Assembly: GCA_036389135.1 (NCBI GenBank)
Contig: DASVQP010000129.1
Coordinates: 62,001 to 126,000 of the forward strand
DNA: 64,000 nucleotides
Source of the DNA: Longimicrobium sp.
GTDB lineage: Bacteria; Gemmatimonadota; Gemmatimonadetes; Longimicrobiales; Longimicrobiaceae
Direction of reading: 5' to 3'
Below, piece after piece: positions 45,538-56,061 of the stretch. A program made the position numbers and the translations under genes. The notes below the pieces were generated by a model that saw nothing but the letters and a program-made list of their open reading frames with translations, was not told the origin of the DNA and searched no databases. Positions within the stretch are counted from its first letter, which is position 1, and every line of letters starts with the position of its first letter.

Positions 45538-46836
45538 ATGAAGCTGCAGATTCACGGAGACACGCACGTCCCCGGCGACAAGTCCATCACCCACCGCGCG
45601 CTGATGTTCGCGGCGCTGGCGCACGGCGAGAGCCGCCTCTCCGGCCTTCTGCCGGGCGAGGACTGCCGCAGCACGGCGTCCGTGCTGCGCGCGCTGGGCT
45701 GCGCCATCCCCGACATCCCCGAGGACGGCTCGGAGATCCGCGTGACGGGGCACGGCGTGGGCGAGTGGCGGCGGCCGACGGTGGAGCTGGACTGCGGCAA
45801 CAGTGGGACGACGGCGCGGCTGATGATGGGCATCCTCGCCTCACGCCCCTTTGCGGCGACGCTGACGGGCGACGAGTCGCTGCGCGGACGGCCGATGCGG
45901 CGCGTGACGGCGCCGCTGCAGCGGATGGGTGCGCACTTCAACGAGGCCGGCGCGCCCGACCGGCTACCCATCGAGATCGTGGGCGGGCCGTTGCGCTCGA
46001 TGGACTACGCATCGCCCACCGCGAGCGCGCAGGTCAAGAGCGCGATCCTGCTGGCCGGCCTCACCGCGGGCGTCCCCGTAAGCGTTACCGAGCCCCACCT
46101 TTCGCGCGACCACACGGAGCGCATGCTCGCGGCGCTCGGCGTGCACGTGCAGGCATCGCCGGTGGAGGGCGGATGGCGTGTCGCCGTGCCCGCGCACCGG
46201 AGGCCGCTCGGTGCGCTCGATCTGCGCGTGCCGGGCGACCCATCCTCCGCGGCCTTCCTGGCCGCGCTGGCGCTGATGGCGGACGAGGGGGAGCTGGTGA
46301 TCCGGGGCGTGGGCGTGAACCCCACGCGCACCGGCTTTCTCACCATCGCCGAGCGCATGGGCGCGCAGATCGAGCGCACCAACGAGCGCACGGAGGGCGG
46401 CGAGCTCGTCGCGGACCTCGTGGTGCGCCCGTCCACGCTACGCGGCACCTCCGTCGGCGGCGACGAGGTGCCGGCGGCGGTGGACGAGATCCCCATCCTG
46501 GCCGTCCTCGCCGCGCGCGCGGAGGGGGAGACGCGCATCACGGGCGCCGGCGAGCTGCGGGTGAAGGAGACGGACCGCATCGCCGCCATTGCCGGCAACC
46601 TGCGCGCGCTCGGCGCCGAAGCGGAGGAGCTGGACGACGGGCTGGTGGTGCGCGGTTCCGACAAGCCGCTCGTCGGAAGGATCAAGACGTACGGCGACCA
46701 CAGGATCGCGATGGCGTTCGGCGTGCTCGGCGTGCTGCCCGGGAACGAGGTGGACATCGACGACCGGGAGTGCGCCGCGGTCAGCTTCCCCGGCTTCTTC
46801 GAGCGCCTGCAAGAGCTCGCGGGAGGAACCCAGTGA
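45538..46836 (+). CDS. aroA: 3-phosphoshikimate 1-carboxyvinyltransferase (EPSP synthase)
   Basis: 432 residues from ATG at 45538. Family motifs: VPGDKSITHRALMFAALA, LDCGNSGTTARLMMG, ESLRGRPMRRV, SAQVKSAILLAGL, VPGDPSSAAFLAALAL, and late KESDR-like VKETDRIAAIAGNLRALG. It makes EPSP in the shikimate pathway. The last bases overlap the cmk GTG by 4 bp. Confidence 0.96.
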   Translation: MKLQIHGDTHVPGDKSITHRALMFAALAHGESRLSGLLPGEDCRSTASVLRALGCAIPDIPEDGSEIRVTGHGVGEWRRPTVELDCGNSGTTARLMMGILASRPFAATLTGDESLRGRPMRRVTAPLQRMGAHFNEAGAPDRLPIEIVGGPLRSMDYASPTASAQVKSAILLAGLTAGVPVSVTEPHLSRDHTERMLAALGVHVQASPVEGGWRVAVPAHRRPLGALDLRVPGDPSSAAFLAALALMADEGELVIRGVGVNPTRTGFLTIAERMGAQIERTNERTEGGELVADLVVRPSTLRGTSVGGDEVPAAVDEIPILAVLAARAEGETRITGAGELRVKETDRIAAIAGNLRALGAEAEELDDGLVVRGSDKPLVGRIKTYGDHRIAMAFGVLGVLPGNEVDIDDRECAAVSFPGFFERLQELAGGTQ

Positions 46837-47537
46837 CGCAGCCGAAGCTCAACCGCCCGGACGGGATCATCATCGCGCTGGACGGCCCCGCGGGCTCTGG
46901 CAAGAGCTCCACCGCGCGTGCCGTCGCCGAGCGGCTGGGCTATCGGCACCTGGATTCGGGCGCCTTCTACCGCGCCCTCACCTGGGCCGCCCTGCGCGCC
47001 AACATCCCCGCTGACGAGTGGACGGCGCTCACGCCGGAGCAGCTCGACGCGCTGGACGTGCACGGCGCGCCGGAGGGGCGCAGCTACACCCTGACCGTCG
47101 GCGGCTGGAACGTGTCCGAGGCGATCCGCACCCCCGAGGTCAACGCGCACGTGTCGCGCATGGCCGCGGTCCCCGCTGTGCGCGAGTGGCTGATGGACGC
47201 GCTGCGCGAGGCGGGGGCGCGAGGCGGGCTGGTGGCGGACGGGCGCGACATCGGCACCGTCGTCTTCCCCAACGCCGAGCTCAAGGCGTACCTGGTGGCC
47301 GACCCAGAGGAGCGTGCGCGGCGACGCCTTCGAGAGCAGGGAAGCACAGATTTCTCGGACGAAACGGTCCGCGAGGAAGCGGCACGCCTGCTGGGCCGTG
47401 ACGAGATCGATTCCGGCCGCGCGGTGGCGCCGCTGGCGGAGGCGGCGGACGCGGTGAGGATCGACACCACCGCGCTCAGCTTCGAGGAGCAGGTGGAGGC
47501 GGTGGTGAAGCTGGCCAGGGAGAGGGCCGGGGGTTGA
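46833..47537 (+). CDS. cmk: cytidylate kinase
   Basis: 234 residues from GTG at 46833. P-loop DGPAGSGKSS (17-26), YRHLDSGAFYRALTW, SRMAAVPAVREWL, VADGRDIGTVVFPNAELKAYLVAD and the lid region with DEIDSGRAVAPL are typical of Cmk. It phosphorylates CMP and dCMP. The order aroA-cmk-rpsA is widely conserved. Confidence 0.96.
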   Translation: MTQPKLNRPDGIIIALDGPAGSGKSSTARAVAERLGYRHLDSGAFYRALTWAALRANIPADEWTALTPEQLDALDVHGAPEGRSYTLTVGGWNVSEAIRTPEVNAHVSRMAAVPAVREWLMDALREAGARGGLVADGRDIGTVVFPNAELKAYLVADPEERARRRLREQGSTDFSDETVREEAARLLGRDEIDSGRAVAPLAEAADAVRIDTTALSFEEQVEAVVKLARERAGG

Positions 47538-47562
47538 CCGAAGGGGCGGAAAACCGTATCTT
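47534..47562 (+). promoter_or_regulatory. candidate strong promoter for rpsA
   Basis: TTGACC (47534-47539), a 17-base spacer and TATCTT (47557-47562), 103 bases ahead of rpsA. The -35 box lies over the cmk stop. The spacing is optimal and the boxes are near consensus, as expected for a ribosomal protein gene. Confidence 0.6.
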
Positions 47563-47664
47563 TTCCTGTTTTCCGGGGAATTTTCCGCCCCGATCCTCCA
47601 TCACCCCCAACACTCCGCCGCCCCGCGCGTTTATAGGGGCCGGCCGGAAGGGACCCAGCCACAC

Positions 47665-49545
47665 ATGGCCGAGCAGATCCAGCCCGAGCAGTACCAGCCG
47701 GACGAAGACGAGAACAGCGGCGGCCTCGCCACCGCCGTCGGCAACTTCGTGAAAGGCTTCAGCACCCTTACGGTCCAGCAGGTCGCGGACCGTGCCCGCT
47801 CGCTCAACATCCGCGCCGACCTCTACGACGAAGAGGAGTACTCCGACGAGGAGTACGAGGCGATGCTGGAGATGTACGGCGACACCCTCACCAACATCGA
47901 AGAGGGTGAGATCGTCAAGGCGCGCGTCCTTCGCGTGACCGACAAGGCCGTCATCCTGGACCTCGGCTTCAAGAGCGAGGGCGCGGTGGGCCGCGACGAG
48001 TTCAAGGACCCCGACTCGCTCCAGATCGGCGACGAGGTCGAAGTCTTCCTGGAGAACCTGGAAGACGAAGACGGCGTCGTCGTGCTTTCCAAGAAGAAGG
48101 CCGATTTCCTCCGCGTGTGGGAGCAGATCCGCGTCGCCTACGAGAACAACGAGGCGGTCGCCGGCATGCTCACGCGCAAGATCAAGGGCGGCGTCACCGT
48201 CGACCTGATGGGCGTGGACGCGTTCCTGCCGGGCTCGCAGATCGCGCTCCGCCGCGTGCCGAACATCGAGGACCTGATCGGCGAGACGTACGACTTCCGG
48301 ATCATCAAGCTGAACAAGCGCCGCCGCAACATCGTGGTGTCGCGCCGCGTGCTCCTCGAGGCCGACCGCGAGATCAAGCGCGACCGGCTCAAGAAGGAGC
48401 TCGAGGTGGGCCAGGTGCGCATGGGCGTGGTGAAGAACATCACCGATTTCGGTGCCTTCATCGACCTGGGCGGCATGGACGGCCTGCTGCACATCACCGA
48501 CATGTCGTGGGGCCGCGTCGGCCATCCGACCGAGGTGGTGTCGATCGGCGCCGAGCTCGAAGTCAAGGTGCTCGACATCGACTGGGAGCGCGAGCGCCTT
48601 TCGCTCGGCCTCAAGCAGCTCCAGGCGTACCCCTGGAAGGACGTCGACAAGAAGTACCCGGTCGGCGCCCGCGTGCGCGGCCGCGTGGTCTCGATCACCA
48701 ACTACGGCGCCTTCGTGGAGCTGGAGAAGGGCGTCGAGGGCCTGGTGCACATCAGCGAGATGAGCTGGACGCGCAACGTCCGCCACCCGTCGAAGATCGT
48801 GTCGCTGGGTGACGAGATCGAGGCCGTGATCCTGAAGGTGGACGTCGAGGGCGAGAAGATCTCCCTGGGCATGAAGCAGATCGAGGAAGATCCGTGGCAC
48901 GCGCTGCCGGTGAAGTACCCGGTGGGCACGCGCCTCAGCGGCAAGGTCCGCAACCTCACCTCGTTCGGCGCCTTCGTGGAGATCGAGCCCGGCATCGACG
49001 GCCTGGTGCACATCTCCGACATGAGCTGGACCAAGCGGATCCAGCACCCGTCCGAAGTCGTCAAGAAGGGCGACGACGTGGACGTGGTGATCCTGGGTGT
49101 GGACGCCGAGAACAAGCGCATCTCGCTTGGCCTCAAGCAGACCATCGAGGATCCGTGGGACGAGCTGGCGCAGCGCTTCTACGCCGGCCAGGAGATCAAC
49201 GGCACCGTGTCGCGCCTGCAGGACAAGGGCGTGGCGGTGGACCTGGGCGACGACATCGAGGGCTTCGTGCCCGTGTCGCAGCTGGGCGTCACCGGGCTGC
49301 AGAACCCGGCCGACGTCTTCACCGAGGGCGACGAGCTGGAGATGCGCGTCACCGAGGTAGACGCGCCGAACCGCCGCATCGTCCTGGAGACCACGCGCGT
49401 TCCGAAGTTCGAGGGCGGGCAGCCGGTCCTCCCGGTCCGCGACGAGACCGCGGAGAGCACCGAGGGCGCCGAGGAGACCACCAGCGACGCCGGCGGCGAC
49501 GTCGCCGTCGAGCCGGTGGCGACGGACGCGGAAGACACCGAGTAA
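47665..49545 (+). CDS. rpsA: 30S ribosomal protein S1
   Basis: 626 residues, longer than the 557 of E. coli. An acidic N-terminal extension (about 1-75) precedes six S1 OB-fold domains, seen as repeated GxVxxxxxFGAFVEL..GxxGLVHISEMSW units with RHPSK/ISLG spacers. A Glu/Thr-rich tail closes the protein. S1 brings mRNA to the 30S subunit, which fits an organism with many weak ribosome sites. A UUCG-loop terminator follows. Confidence 0.96.
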   Translation: MAEQIQPEQYQPDEDENSGGLATAVGNFVKGFSTLTVQQVADRARSLNIRADLYDEEEYSDEEYEAMLEMYGDTLTNIEEGEIVKARVLRVTDKAVILDLGFKSEGAVGRDEFKDPDSLQIGDEVEVFLENLEDEDGVVVLSKKKADFLRVWEQIRVAYENNEAVAGMLTRKIKGGVTVDLMGVDAFLPGSQIALRRVPNIEDLIGETYDFRIIKLNKRRRNIVVSRRVLLEADREIKRDRLKKELEVGQVRMGVVKNITDFGAFIDLGGMDGLLHITDMSWGRVGHPTEVVSIGAELEVKVLDIDWERERLSLGLKQLQAYPWKDVDKKYPVGARVRGRVVSITNYGAFVELEKGVEGLVHISEMSWTRNVRHPSKIVSLGDEIEAVILKVDVEGEKISLGMKQIEEDPWHALPVKYPVGTRLSGKVRNLTSFGAFVEIEPGIDGLVHISDMSWTKRIQHPSEVVKKGDDVDVVILGVDAENKRISLGLKQTIEDPWDELAQRFYAGQEINGTVSRLQDKGVAVDLGDDIEGFVPVSQLGVTGLQNPADVFTEGDELEMRVTEVDAPNRRIVLETTRVPKFEGGQPVLPVRDETAESTEGAEETTSDAGGDVAVEPVATDAEDTE

Positions 49546-49572
49546 GCTTTCGGTTCTTTGCTGGACGCAAGA

Positions 49573-49602
49573 GGGGGTGCGGGGCTTCGGCTCCGCACCC
49601 CT
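49573..49602 (+). terminator. UUCG-tetraloop hairpin terminator after rpsA
   Basis: Arms GGGGTGCGGGG and CTCCGCACCCC close on a C-TTCG-G loop, an extra-stable tetraloop in RNA, with one G-T wobble. It starts 28 bases after the rpsA stop. The same core is found after the subtilase gene at 51446. Confidence 0.75.
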
Positions 49603-49614
49603 TCGTGCCGTCAG

Positions 49615-49830
49615 GCCCCCTCCCCCCGGCCCCCTCCCCCGCCTGCGGGGGCGCAGGGCGGGTGAGGGGGAGACATACGCCCGTTTCGCGGAAATCCGTA
49701 GGGGCGCGATTCATCGCGCCCGTGCCCGCCGCCACTCCGCAGATGGGGCCACGCCCAGGGCTACCCCCGCGGCGCGGAACAGCGTTTCACGCAGAGACAC
49801 GGAGTGAAAGAAAGAGACAAGAAAGTGGAC
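49615..49830. repeat. intergenic palindromes (copy D) and CAGAGACAC repeat
   Basis: The gap from 49546 to 49925 holds no supported gene. It carries a GC-rich CCCCCTCCCCC hairpin region (about 49617-49672), one GGGCGCGAT-type palindrome in reverse orientation (49698-49721, starting GTAGGGGCGCG), and TTTCACGCAGAGACACGGAG (about 49785-49804), related to the inverted repeat before tssK. Confidence 0.75.
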
Positions 49831-49834
49831 ATTG

Positions 49835-49864
49835 TTGCTACTTGTATTTCGTGGCTGGTATAAA
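49835..49864 (+). promoter_or_regulatory. candidate promoter for the subtilase gene
   Basis: TTGCTA (49835-49840), an 18-base spacer and TATAAA (49859-49864), in a stretch much richer in A and T than its surroundings. It lies 61 bases before the GTG start. Confidence 0.5.
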
Positions 49865-49925
49865 TATGCTCTGTTTGCGCCACCGTGCGCGACGTTCCTT
49901 CTCAACCGCCAGAGGAGAGACCATC

Positions 49926-51413
<1,488 letters not shown>

Positions 51414-51445
51414 CGGGCCTGACGGGTCACTGTCGGTTCTTCGCG

Positions 51446-51475
51446 GAGGGTGCGGGGCTTCGGCTCCGCACCCTC
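51446..51475 (+). terminator. UUCG-tetraloop hairpin terminator after the subtilase gene
   Basis: GAGGGTGCGGGG and CTCCGCACCCTC arms around a C-TTCG-G loop. The core is identical to the rpsA terminator, and the upstream word TCGGTTCTT is shared as well, so this is a repeated terminator module. Confidence 0.75.
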
Positions 51476-51552
51476 ATGCTGTCTTGCCCACTGCGCCGGC
51501 AGTGCGCAGATTCCGCGTCGCAGCATCCACCTTCCCCCCGCCCCGAAGCCTC

Positions 51553-52020
51553 ATGCAGCCTCTCCGCTACTCCCTGCTCGCCGCGCTTCTCCTCTCCGCC
51601 GGGCGCGCCGCTGCCCAGGAGACCGCCCCGCCCCCGGTCGCGCCTCCCCCGCCGGTCACCGAGGGCACTTTCGACATCTCCGCGATAGAGGTCCGTCCGA
51701 TGATCAGAAACGGCCCCCAGGCCACTCGGGTCGCGGAGGAAGCTTTCGGGAAGGCGGTGGGCCCGGAGGGCGGCCGCGGGTCGGTGACTCTCCGCTTCGT
51801 CGTCAAACCAAACGGCACCACCTCGCGCGCGATGGTCGTGGCACCCACCGGGAATCCCGCGATCGACGAGGCGGCGCTCACGGTTCTGCGCGCGATGCGC
51901 TTCTCGCCCGGGCAGATCAGGGAGAGGAGCGCACCGGTCCTCGTGGAGCTTCCGTTGTCCTACGACGTTCCGCCTCGCAAAGCCGAATGCGCCGCCGCGC
52001 CTGCGCCTTCCAACCCGTGA
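51553..52020 (+). CDS. periplasmic TonB C-terminal domain protein
   Basis: 155 residues from ATG at 51553. A signal peptide with cleavage after GRAAA leads to a Pro-rich stretch and a TonB_C-like domain: GSVTLRFVVKPNGTTSRAMVV, NPAIDEAALTVLRAMRFSPGQI, VLVELPLSYD. There is no N-terminal membrane anchor of true TonB, so it may be a soluble energy-transducer-like or partner-binding protein. It lies one base before a lipoprotein gene with the same domain. Confidence 0.78.
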   Translation: MQPLRYSLLAALLLSAGRAAAQETAPPPVAPPPPVTEGTFDISAIEVRPMIRNGPQATRVAEEAFGKAVGPEGGRGSVTLRFVVKPNGTTSRAMVVAPTGNPAIDEAALTVLRAMRFSPGQIRERSAPVLVELPLSYDVPPRKAECAAAPAPSNP

Positions 52021-52021
52021 A

Positions 52022-52465
52022 ATGATGAAGACCGGTGCCGCGCCCCTGGTGGTCGTCTGCTGCGTCCTGCTGCTCCCCGCGTGCGCGTCCGGCGGCGGGG
52101 GCACGCCGCCCAGCCCGGCTGCTGCTACCTCGGGGGCTCCGGCCGACACCGCCCGCGTGTACGACATCGACGAGGTGACGGTGAAGCCGAGGCTGGCCAA
52201 CAACACCGCCGTTGCGCGGGCGCTGGAGCAGAACTACGGAGGCGTGCTGCGCGACGCGGGCGTCGAGGGCCTCGTCCAGCTCCGGATGATCGTCGGGAGC
52301 GACGGCCGCACCTCGTCCATCGTGGTCGTGCGGAGCAGTGACGCGCCGTTCATCGCCCCCGCGATCAACGTCGCGCGGGCCATGCGCTTCAACCCCGCCC
52401 AGGTGAACGGCGTGCCGGTGCGCGTCAGCATCGAGCTCCCGATCACCTTCAGGCCGGGTCGCTAG
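52022..52465 (+). CDS. lipoprotein with TonB C-terminal-like domain
   Basis: 147 residues. Lipoprotein signal with lipobox LLPAC (Cys about 22) and a Gly/Pro/Ala linker, then a TonB_C-like domain: [51 protein letters not shown]. It is a paralogue of the preceding protein with a lipid anchor. Starts ATG 52022 or 52025. Both are probably translated together. Confidence 0.78.
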   Translation: MMKTGAAPLVVVCCVLLLPACASGGGGTPPSPAAATSGAPADTARVYDIDEVTVKPRLANNTAVARALEQNYGGVLRDAGVEGLVQLRMIVGSDGRTSSIVVVRSSDAPFIAPAINVARAMRFNPAQVNGVPVRVSIELPITFRPGR

Positions 52466-52497
52466 CCGCAGACAACAGCGGGCTCACCCAGAGACAC

Positions 52498-52531
52498 GGA
52501 GGCACAGGGACGAGTTCTTCCCTGTGCCTCC
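52498..52531 (+). terminator. hairpin terminator after the TonB-like pair
   Basis: GGAGGCACAGGGA (52498-52510) and TCCCTGTGCCTCC (52519-52531) are perfect 13-bp arms around an 8-base loop. A CAGAGACACGGA word of the dispersed repeat family overlaps the left arm. The T run is weak. Confidence 0.55.
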
Positions 52532-52644
52532 ATGCCTTCTGTGTTGGGCGCTGCCGCGGAGACCCGTGCGAGCCCGGCACCGGCGTGGTAGATTGCCCGC
52601 CGAATTGCGGGGATACTTCACACGCACACCACGGGCGGCGCGCG

Positions 52645-54195
52645 ATGTCGATGCGGGAAAAGCTTGAAAAGCTGGAAGAGCTCCGCCGGCAGGCGGAGAT
52701 GGGCGGCGGCGCCAAGCGCATCCAGGCGCAGCACGAGCGCGGCAAGCTCACCGCGCGCGAGCGGCTGGACGTGCTCCTGGACGAGGGCTCGTTCGTGGAG
52801 CTGGACCGCTTCGTCGTCCACCGCGCCACCGACTTCGGGCTCGAGAACGAGAAGTACCTGGGCGACGGCGTGGTGACCGGCTACGGCACCATCCACGGGC
52901 GCCTAGTCTACGTCTTCTCGCAGGACTTCACGGTGTTCGGCGGGTCGCTCAGCGAGGCGCACGCGGAGAAGATCGTCAAGATCATGGACCTGGCGCTCAA
53001 GAACGGCGCGCCGGTGGTGGGGCTCAACGACTCGGGCGGCGCGCGCATCCAGGAGGGCGTCGTGTCGCTGGGGGGGTATGCCGACATCTTCCTCCGCAAC
53101 ACGCTGGCGTCCGGCGTCGTCCCGCAGATCTCGGCGATCCTGGGGCCGTGCGCGGGCGGGGCGGTGTACTCGCCCGCCATCACGGACTTCATCTACATGG
53201 TGCAGGGGTCGAGCTACATGTTCGTAACCGGGCCCAACGTGGTGAAGACGGTGACGCACGAGGACGTGACGATGGAGGAGCTGGGCGGCGCCGCCACGCA
53301 CGCGGCCAGGAGCGGCGTGGCGCACTTCGCCGTCAAGAGTGAGGTGGAGTGCCTCCACAAGATCCGCCACCTCTTCGAGTTCATCCCGCAGAACAACCAG
53401 GACGACGCGCCGCGCAGGGCCACCGACGACCCCTTCGACCGGGCCGACGAGGAGCTGCTGGACGTGGTGCCGGAGAACCCGAACAAGCCGTACGACATGC
53501 ACGACGTCATCCGCCGCGTGGTGGACGACGGCGAGTTCTACGAGGTGCACGCGGACTACGCGGGGAACATCCTCTGCGGCTTCGCGCACGCGGGCGGCCA
53601 CTCCATCGGCATCGTGGCAAACCAGCCGGCGGTGCTGGCGGGGGTGCTGGACATCGACGCGTCGGTGAAGGCGGCGCGCTTCGTCCGCTTCTGCGACTGC
53701 TTCAACATCCCCATCCTGACCTTCGAGGACGTGCCGGGCTTCCTCCCGGGCGTCACGCAGGAGCACGGCGGCATCATTCGCCACGGCGCCAAGCTCCTCT
53801 ACGCCTTCTGCGAGGCGACGGTCCCCAAGGTCACCATCATCACCCGCAAGGCGTACGGCGGCGCGTACGACGTGATGAGCTCCAAGCACATCCGCGGCGA
53901 CATCAACTACGCCTGGCCCACCGCCGAGATCGCGGTGATGGGGGCCAAGGGCGCAGTGGAGATCCTGTACCGCCGCGAGATCGGCACCGCCGAGGACCCG
54001 GCCGCCGCCGCCGACGCCCGGCAGCAGGAGTACGCGGAGCGCTTCGCCAACCCGTTCGCCGCCGCCGCCCGCGGCTACGTGGACGACGTGATCGACCCGC
54101 GCGAGACGCGCGCGCGGGTGATCAGCGCCTTCGACATGCTGCAGAACAAGCGCGACAGCAACCCGCCGCGCAAGCACGGCAACATCCCGCTCTGA
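52645..54195 (+). CDS. pccB: acyl-CoA carboxylase carboxyltransferase subunit (PccB type)
   Basis: 516 residues from ATG at 52645. Family signatures: [89 protein letters not shown], and late [27 protein letters not shown] and [14 protein letters not shown]. It transfers CO2 from carboxybiotin to propionyl-CoA or a related acyl-CoA. Its biotin carboxylase partner could be the AccC-type gene at 61.9 kb. The stop overlaps the next start. Confidence 0.93.
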   Translation: MSMREKLEKLEELRRQAEMGGGAKRIQAQHERGKLTARERLDVLLDEGSFVELDRFVVHRATDFGLENEKYLGDGVVTGYGTIHGRLVYVFSQDFTVFGGSLSEAHAEKIVKIMDLALKNGAPVVGLNDSGGARIQEGVVSLGGYADIFLRNTLASGVVPQISAILGPCAGGAVYSPAITDFIYMVQGSSYMFVTGPNVVKTVTHEDVTMEELGGAATHAARSGVAHFAVKSEVECLHKIRHLFEFIPQNNQDDAPRRATDDPFDRADEELLDVVPENPNKPYDMHDVIRRVVDDGEFYEVHADYAGNILCGFAHAGGHSIGIVANQPAVLAGVLDIDASVKAARFVRFCDCFNIPILTFEDVPGFLPGVTQEHGGIIRHGAKLLYAFCEATVPKVTIITRKAYGGAYDVMSSKHIRGDINYAWPTAEIAVMGAKGAVEILYRREIGTAEDPAAAADARQQEYAERFANPFAAAARGYVDDVIDPRETRARVISAFDMLQNKRDSNPPRKHGNIPL

Positions 54196-54899
54196 TGACG
54201 ATCGACCAGCTGCTGGCCGGGTACTCGCCCGAGGTGCGCGATCTCGCCCTGCGCGCCTGCGAGCTCGTGCGCGCCGTGCTGCCGGACGCCGTGGTCAAGG
54301 TGCATCCGGGGTGGAAGAACATCATCTTCGGCACCGGCCCGCGCATGGGCAACATGGTGGTGGCGGTGATCCCGCACACCTCGCGCATCAACCTCCAGCT
54401 CGTCGGCGCCGACCTGCCGGACCCGGCGGGGCTGCTGGAGGGGACGGGGAAGATGGGGCGGCACGTCAAGGTCGCCTCGCCCGCCGTGCTGGAGAACCCG
54501 GCCGTTCGCGACCTGCTGCTGGCCGCGGTCGCGCACCAGTCGCACCCCGCCGCGGAGCGCGTCGCAAAGGCGGGCCGTCCGGCCGACGGCTACCGCGCGT
54601 ACGCCAGCAAAACGGTCAACGTCCCCCTCGACACCCTCTTCGCCGCCTGGACGGACGACGACACGCGCCGCCGCTGGCTGGGCGACCACCCCGTCACCAT
54701 CCGCGGCACCACCCCCGGCAAATCGCTCCGCGCCCGCTGGGCCGACATGCCCATCGACGTGCGCTTCGAGTCCAAGAGCGACGCCAAGAGCAGCGTCAGC
54801 GTGGACCACCGCGGCATTGCGTCCGAAGAAGAGGCGGCGGCGTTGAAGGCGTCGTGGGGCGCGGCGCTGGAGAGCTTGAAGGCCCTCCTCGCTCGATAG
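54195..54899 (+). CDS. DUF1801 / SRPBCC fusion protein
   Basis: 234 residues, ATG overlapping the pccB TGA. The N-terminal half (about 1-115) has the DUF1801 pattern with VKVHPGWKNIIFG, VVAVIPHTSRINLQLVGA and a closing RHVKVAS motif. The C-terminal half (about 130-234) looks like a divergent SRPBCC/AHSA1 domain: KTVNVPLDTLFAAWTDDDTRRRWLGD, then GKSLRARWADMPIDVRFESK and a final amphipathic helix. No catalytic residues are known. The fusion implies ligand handling. It is unclear whether it works with PccB. Confidence 0.72.
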   Translation: MTIDQLLAGYSPEVRDLALRACELVRAVLPDAVVKVHPGWKNIIFGTGPRMGNMVVAVIPHTSRINLQLVGADLPDPAGLLEGTGKMGRHVKVASPAVLENPAVRDLLLAAVAHQSHPAAERVAKAGRPADGYRAYASKTVNVPLDTLFAAWTDDDTRRRWLGDHPVTIRGTTPGKSLRARWADMPIDVRFESKSDAKSSVSVDHRGIASEEEAAALKASWGAALESLKALLAR

Positions 54900-54913
54900 G
54901 CGTCACGCAGGAA

Positions 54914-54953
54914 AGCGGAGACACCGGGAGCTTGTCCTGGTGTCTCCGCTTTT
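54914..54953 (+). terminator. rho-independent terminator after the pccB unit
   Basis: AGCGGAGACACC (54914-54925) and GGTGTCTCCGCT (54939-54950) form a perfect 12-bp stem, followed by TTTT. It closes the pccB-DUF1801 unit at the left edge of the accessory region. Confidence 0.85.
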
Positions 54954-55074
54954 CATGGGACCACGACAGGTCGTCTCTTCTACGATCTCGGACAGCCGCA
55001 TCACCAAGATCCAGCTGCTGCTGAAGTGCTCCCATCGAATACCTATGGGAGCGGTGTAGCTCCCTTCGGGACGG

Positions 55075-55683
55075 ATGTGCCAGAACTCGTTGAAGCGGCA
55101 TGGCGTTCGCTCTCCAGCGCGCGGAACGCTGGAACGAACACCGACTCCATCGCCTGTGCACGCCCAACGCAAACATGAGCCTCCAGCGTGGCGCAACGGC
55201 CCACTGACGCTCTACCACGGCACACTGGTTAAGCATTGGTCCGAGATCGCGCGAGACGGGGTCCGCGTGGATCGAGGGCGTACGGGGAGTGACTTCGGAG
55301 CTGGTTTCTATGCCACAGCCGACCTGGCACAGGCGGTACACTGGACTGTCGCACTGACCCGGCGCTTTGGAGAAGGTGCGGTGGTGATATGGACCGAGTT
55401 GGACCGGGACATGCTTGCATCTCTGGAGTGCTTGTTCTTCGTGCGTGGACACGCTGGCGCGGAGGACTTCTGGAGCTTCGTACATCATTGCCGGGCGGGC
55501 GCGAGAACCCATGGGCGCGTAGATTCCTCGGACGGGATGTATGATGTGGTCGTGGGGCCCGTATCCCGGAACTACGTGCGCCGCGCCGCGTACGAGGAAA
55601 TGGATCAAATCAGCTTCCATACCCCGGATGCGCAGGCTGTGCTAAACTCTGTCCCCTGGAGTCTTCATGATCCCACGCGATGA
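55075..55683 (+). CDS. DUF3990 ADP-ribosyltransferase-like protein
   Basis: 202 residues from ATG at 55075, although the recognisable domain starts near residue 44. DUF3990 marks are LTLYHGT (the H of the ART H-Y-x site), the GSDFGAGFYAT loop with the central Tyr, WSFVHHCR, YDVVVGPVSRNY and the C-terminal MDQISFHTPDAQAVL. The family is ADP-ribosyltransferase-like and often lies next to a small partner gene in toxin-antitoxin-like pairs. The next gene starts inside its last 17 bases. GC content is lower than in flanking genes, a sign of transfer. Activity is inferred. Confidence 0.72.
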   Translation: MCQNSLKRHGVRSPARGTLERTPTPSPVHAQRKHEPPAWRNGPLTLYHGTLVKHWSEIARDGVRVDRGRTGSDFGAGFYATADLAQAVHWTVALTRRFGEGAVVIWTELDRDMLASLECLFFVRGHAGAEDFWSFVHHCRAGARTHGRVDSSDGMYDVVVGPVSRNYVRRAAYEEMDQISFHTPDAQAVLNSVPWSLHDPTR

Positions 55684-55996
55684 GATCGAGGCATTTTGGG
55701 AGGTCACTCAGGACTGCTTGATCCAGTTTCATGGGCTTTCGCCTGCGGATGCGGCAGCCCGGGTCACTGCGCTGCGCGAGGACCTTGACGCGATCGATCT
55801 GCCGGGGGAACCGATGATCTACCACGATGAGCCGTTCAACGTGGCGTGCGGCTTGGCCAGACGGGAGCTCAACCGGTTTGAGCCTGAGGTAGCGGAGGAA
55901 TACTATCGGATGCTCAACCGCCCCTTTCCGGTAGTCGATGAGGCGGACGCCCTCGCAGTGCACGAGACGCCGGCGGAGTACCGCGTGGCGCGCTGA
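55667..55996 (+). CDS. small acidic partner of the DUF3990 gene, candidate antitoxin
   Basis: 109 residues from ATG at 55667, overlapping the DUF3990 gene by 17 bp. The product is acidic and mostly helical (MIPRDEIEAFWEVTQDCLIQ ... GLARRELNRFEPEVAEEYYRML). It has no signal, membrane helix or DNA-binding motif that I recognise. Overlap and order, toxin first, suggest the pair is co-translated. No named family was recognised, so the antitoxin role rests on position. Confidence 0.55.
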   Translation: MIPRDEIEAFWEVTQDCLIQFHGLSPADAAARVTALREDLDAIDLPGEPMIYHDEPFNVACGLARRELNRFEPEVAEEYYRMLNRPFPVVDEADALAVHETPAEYRVAR

Positions 55997-56061
55997 TGGG
56001 TACGCCGCGCGCCTTCAAATACAGCCATGGCGAAAACGCACTTCACCCGGTTCCCGGAACT

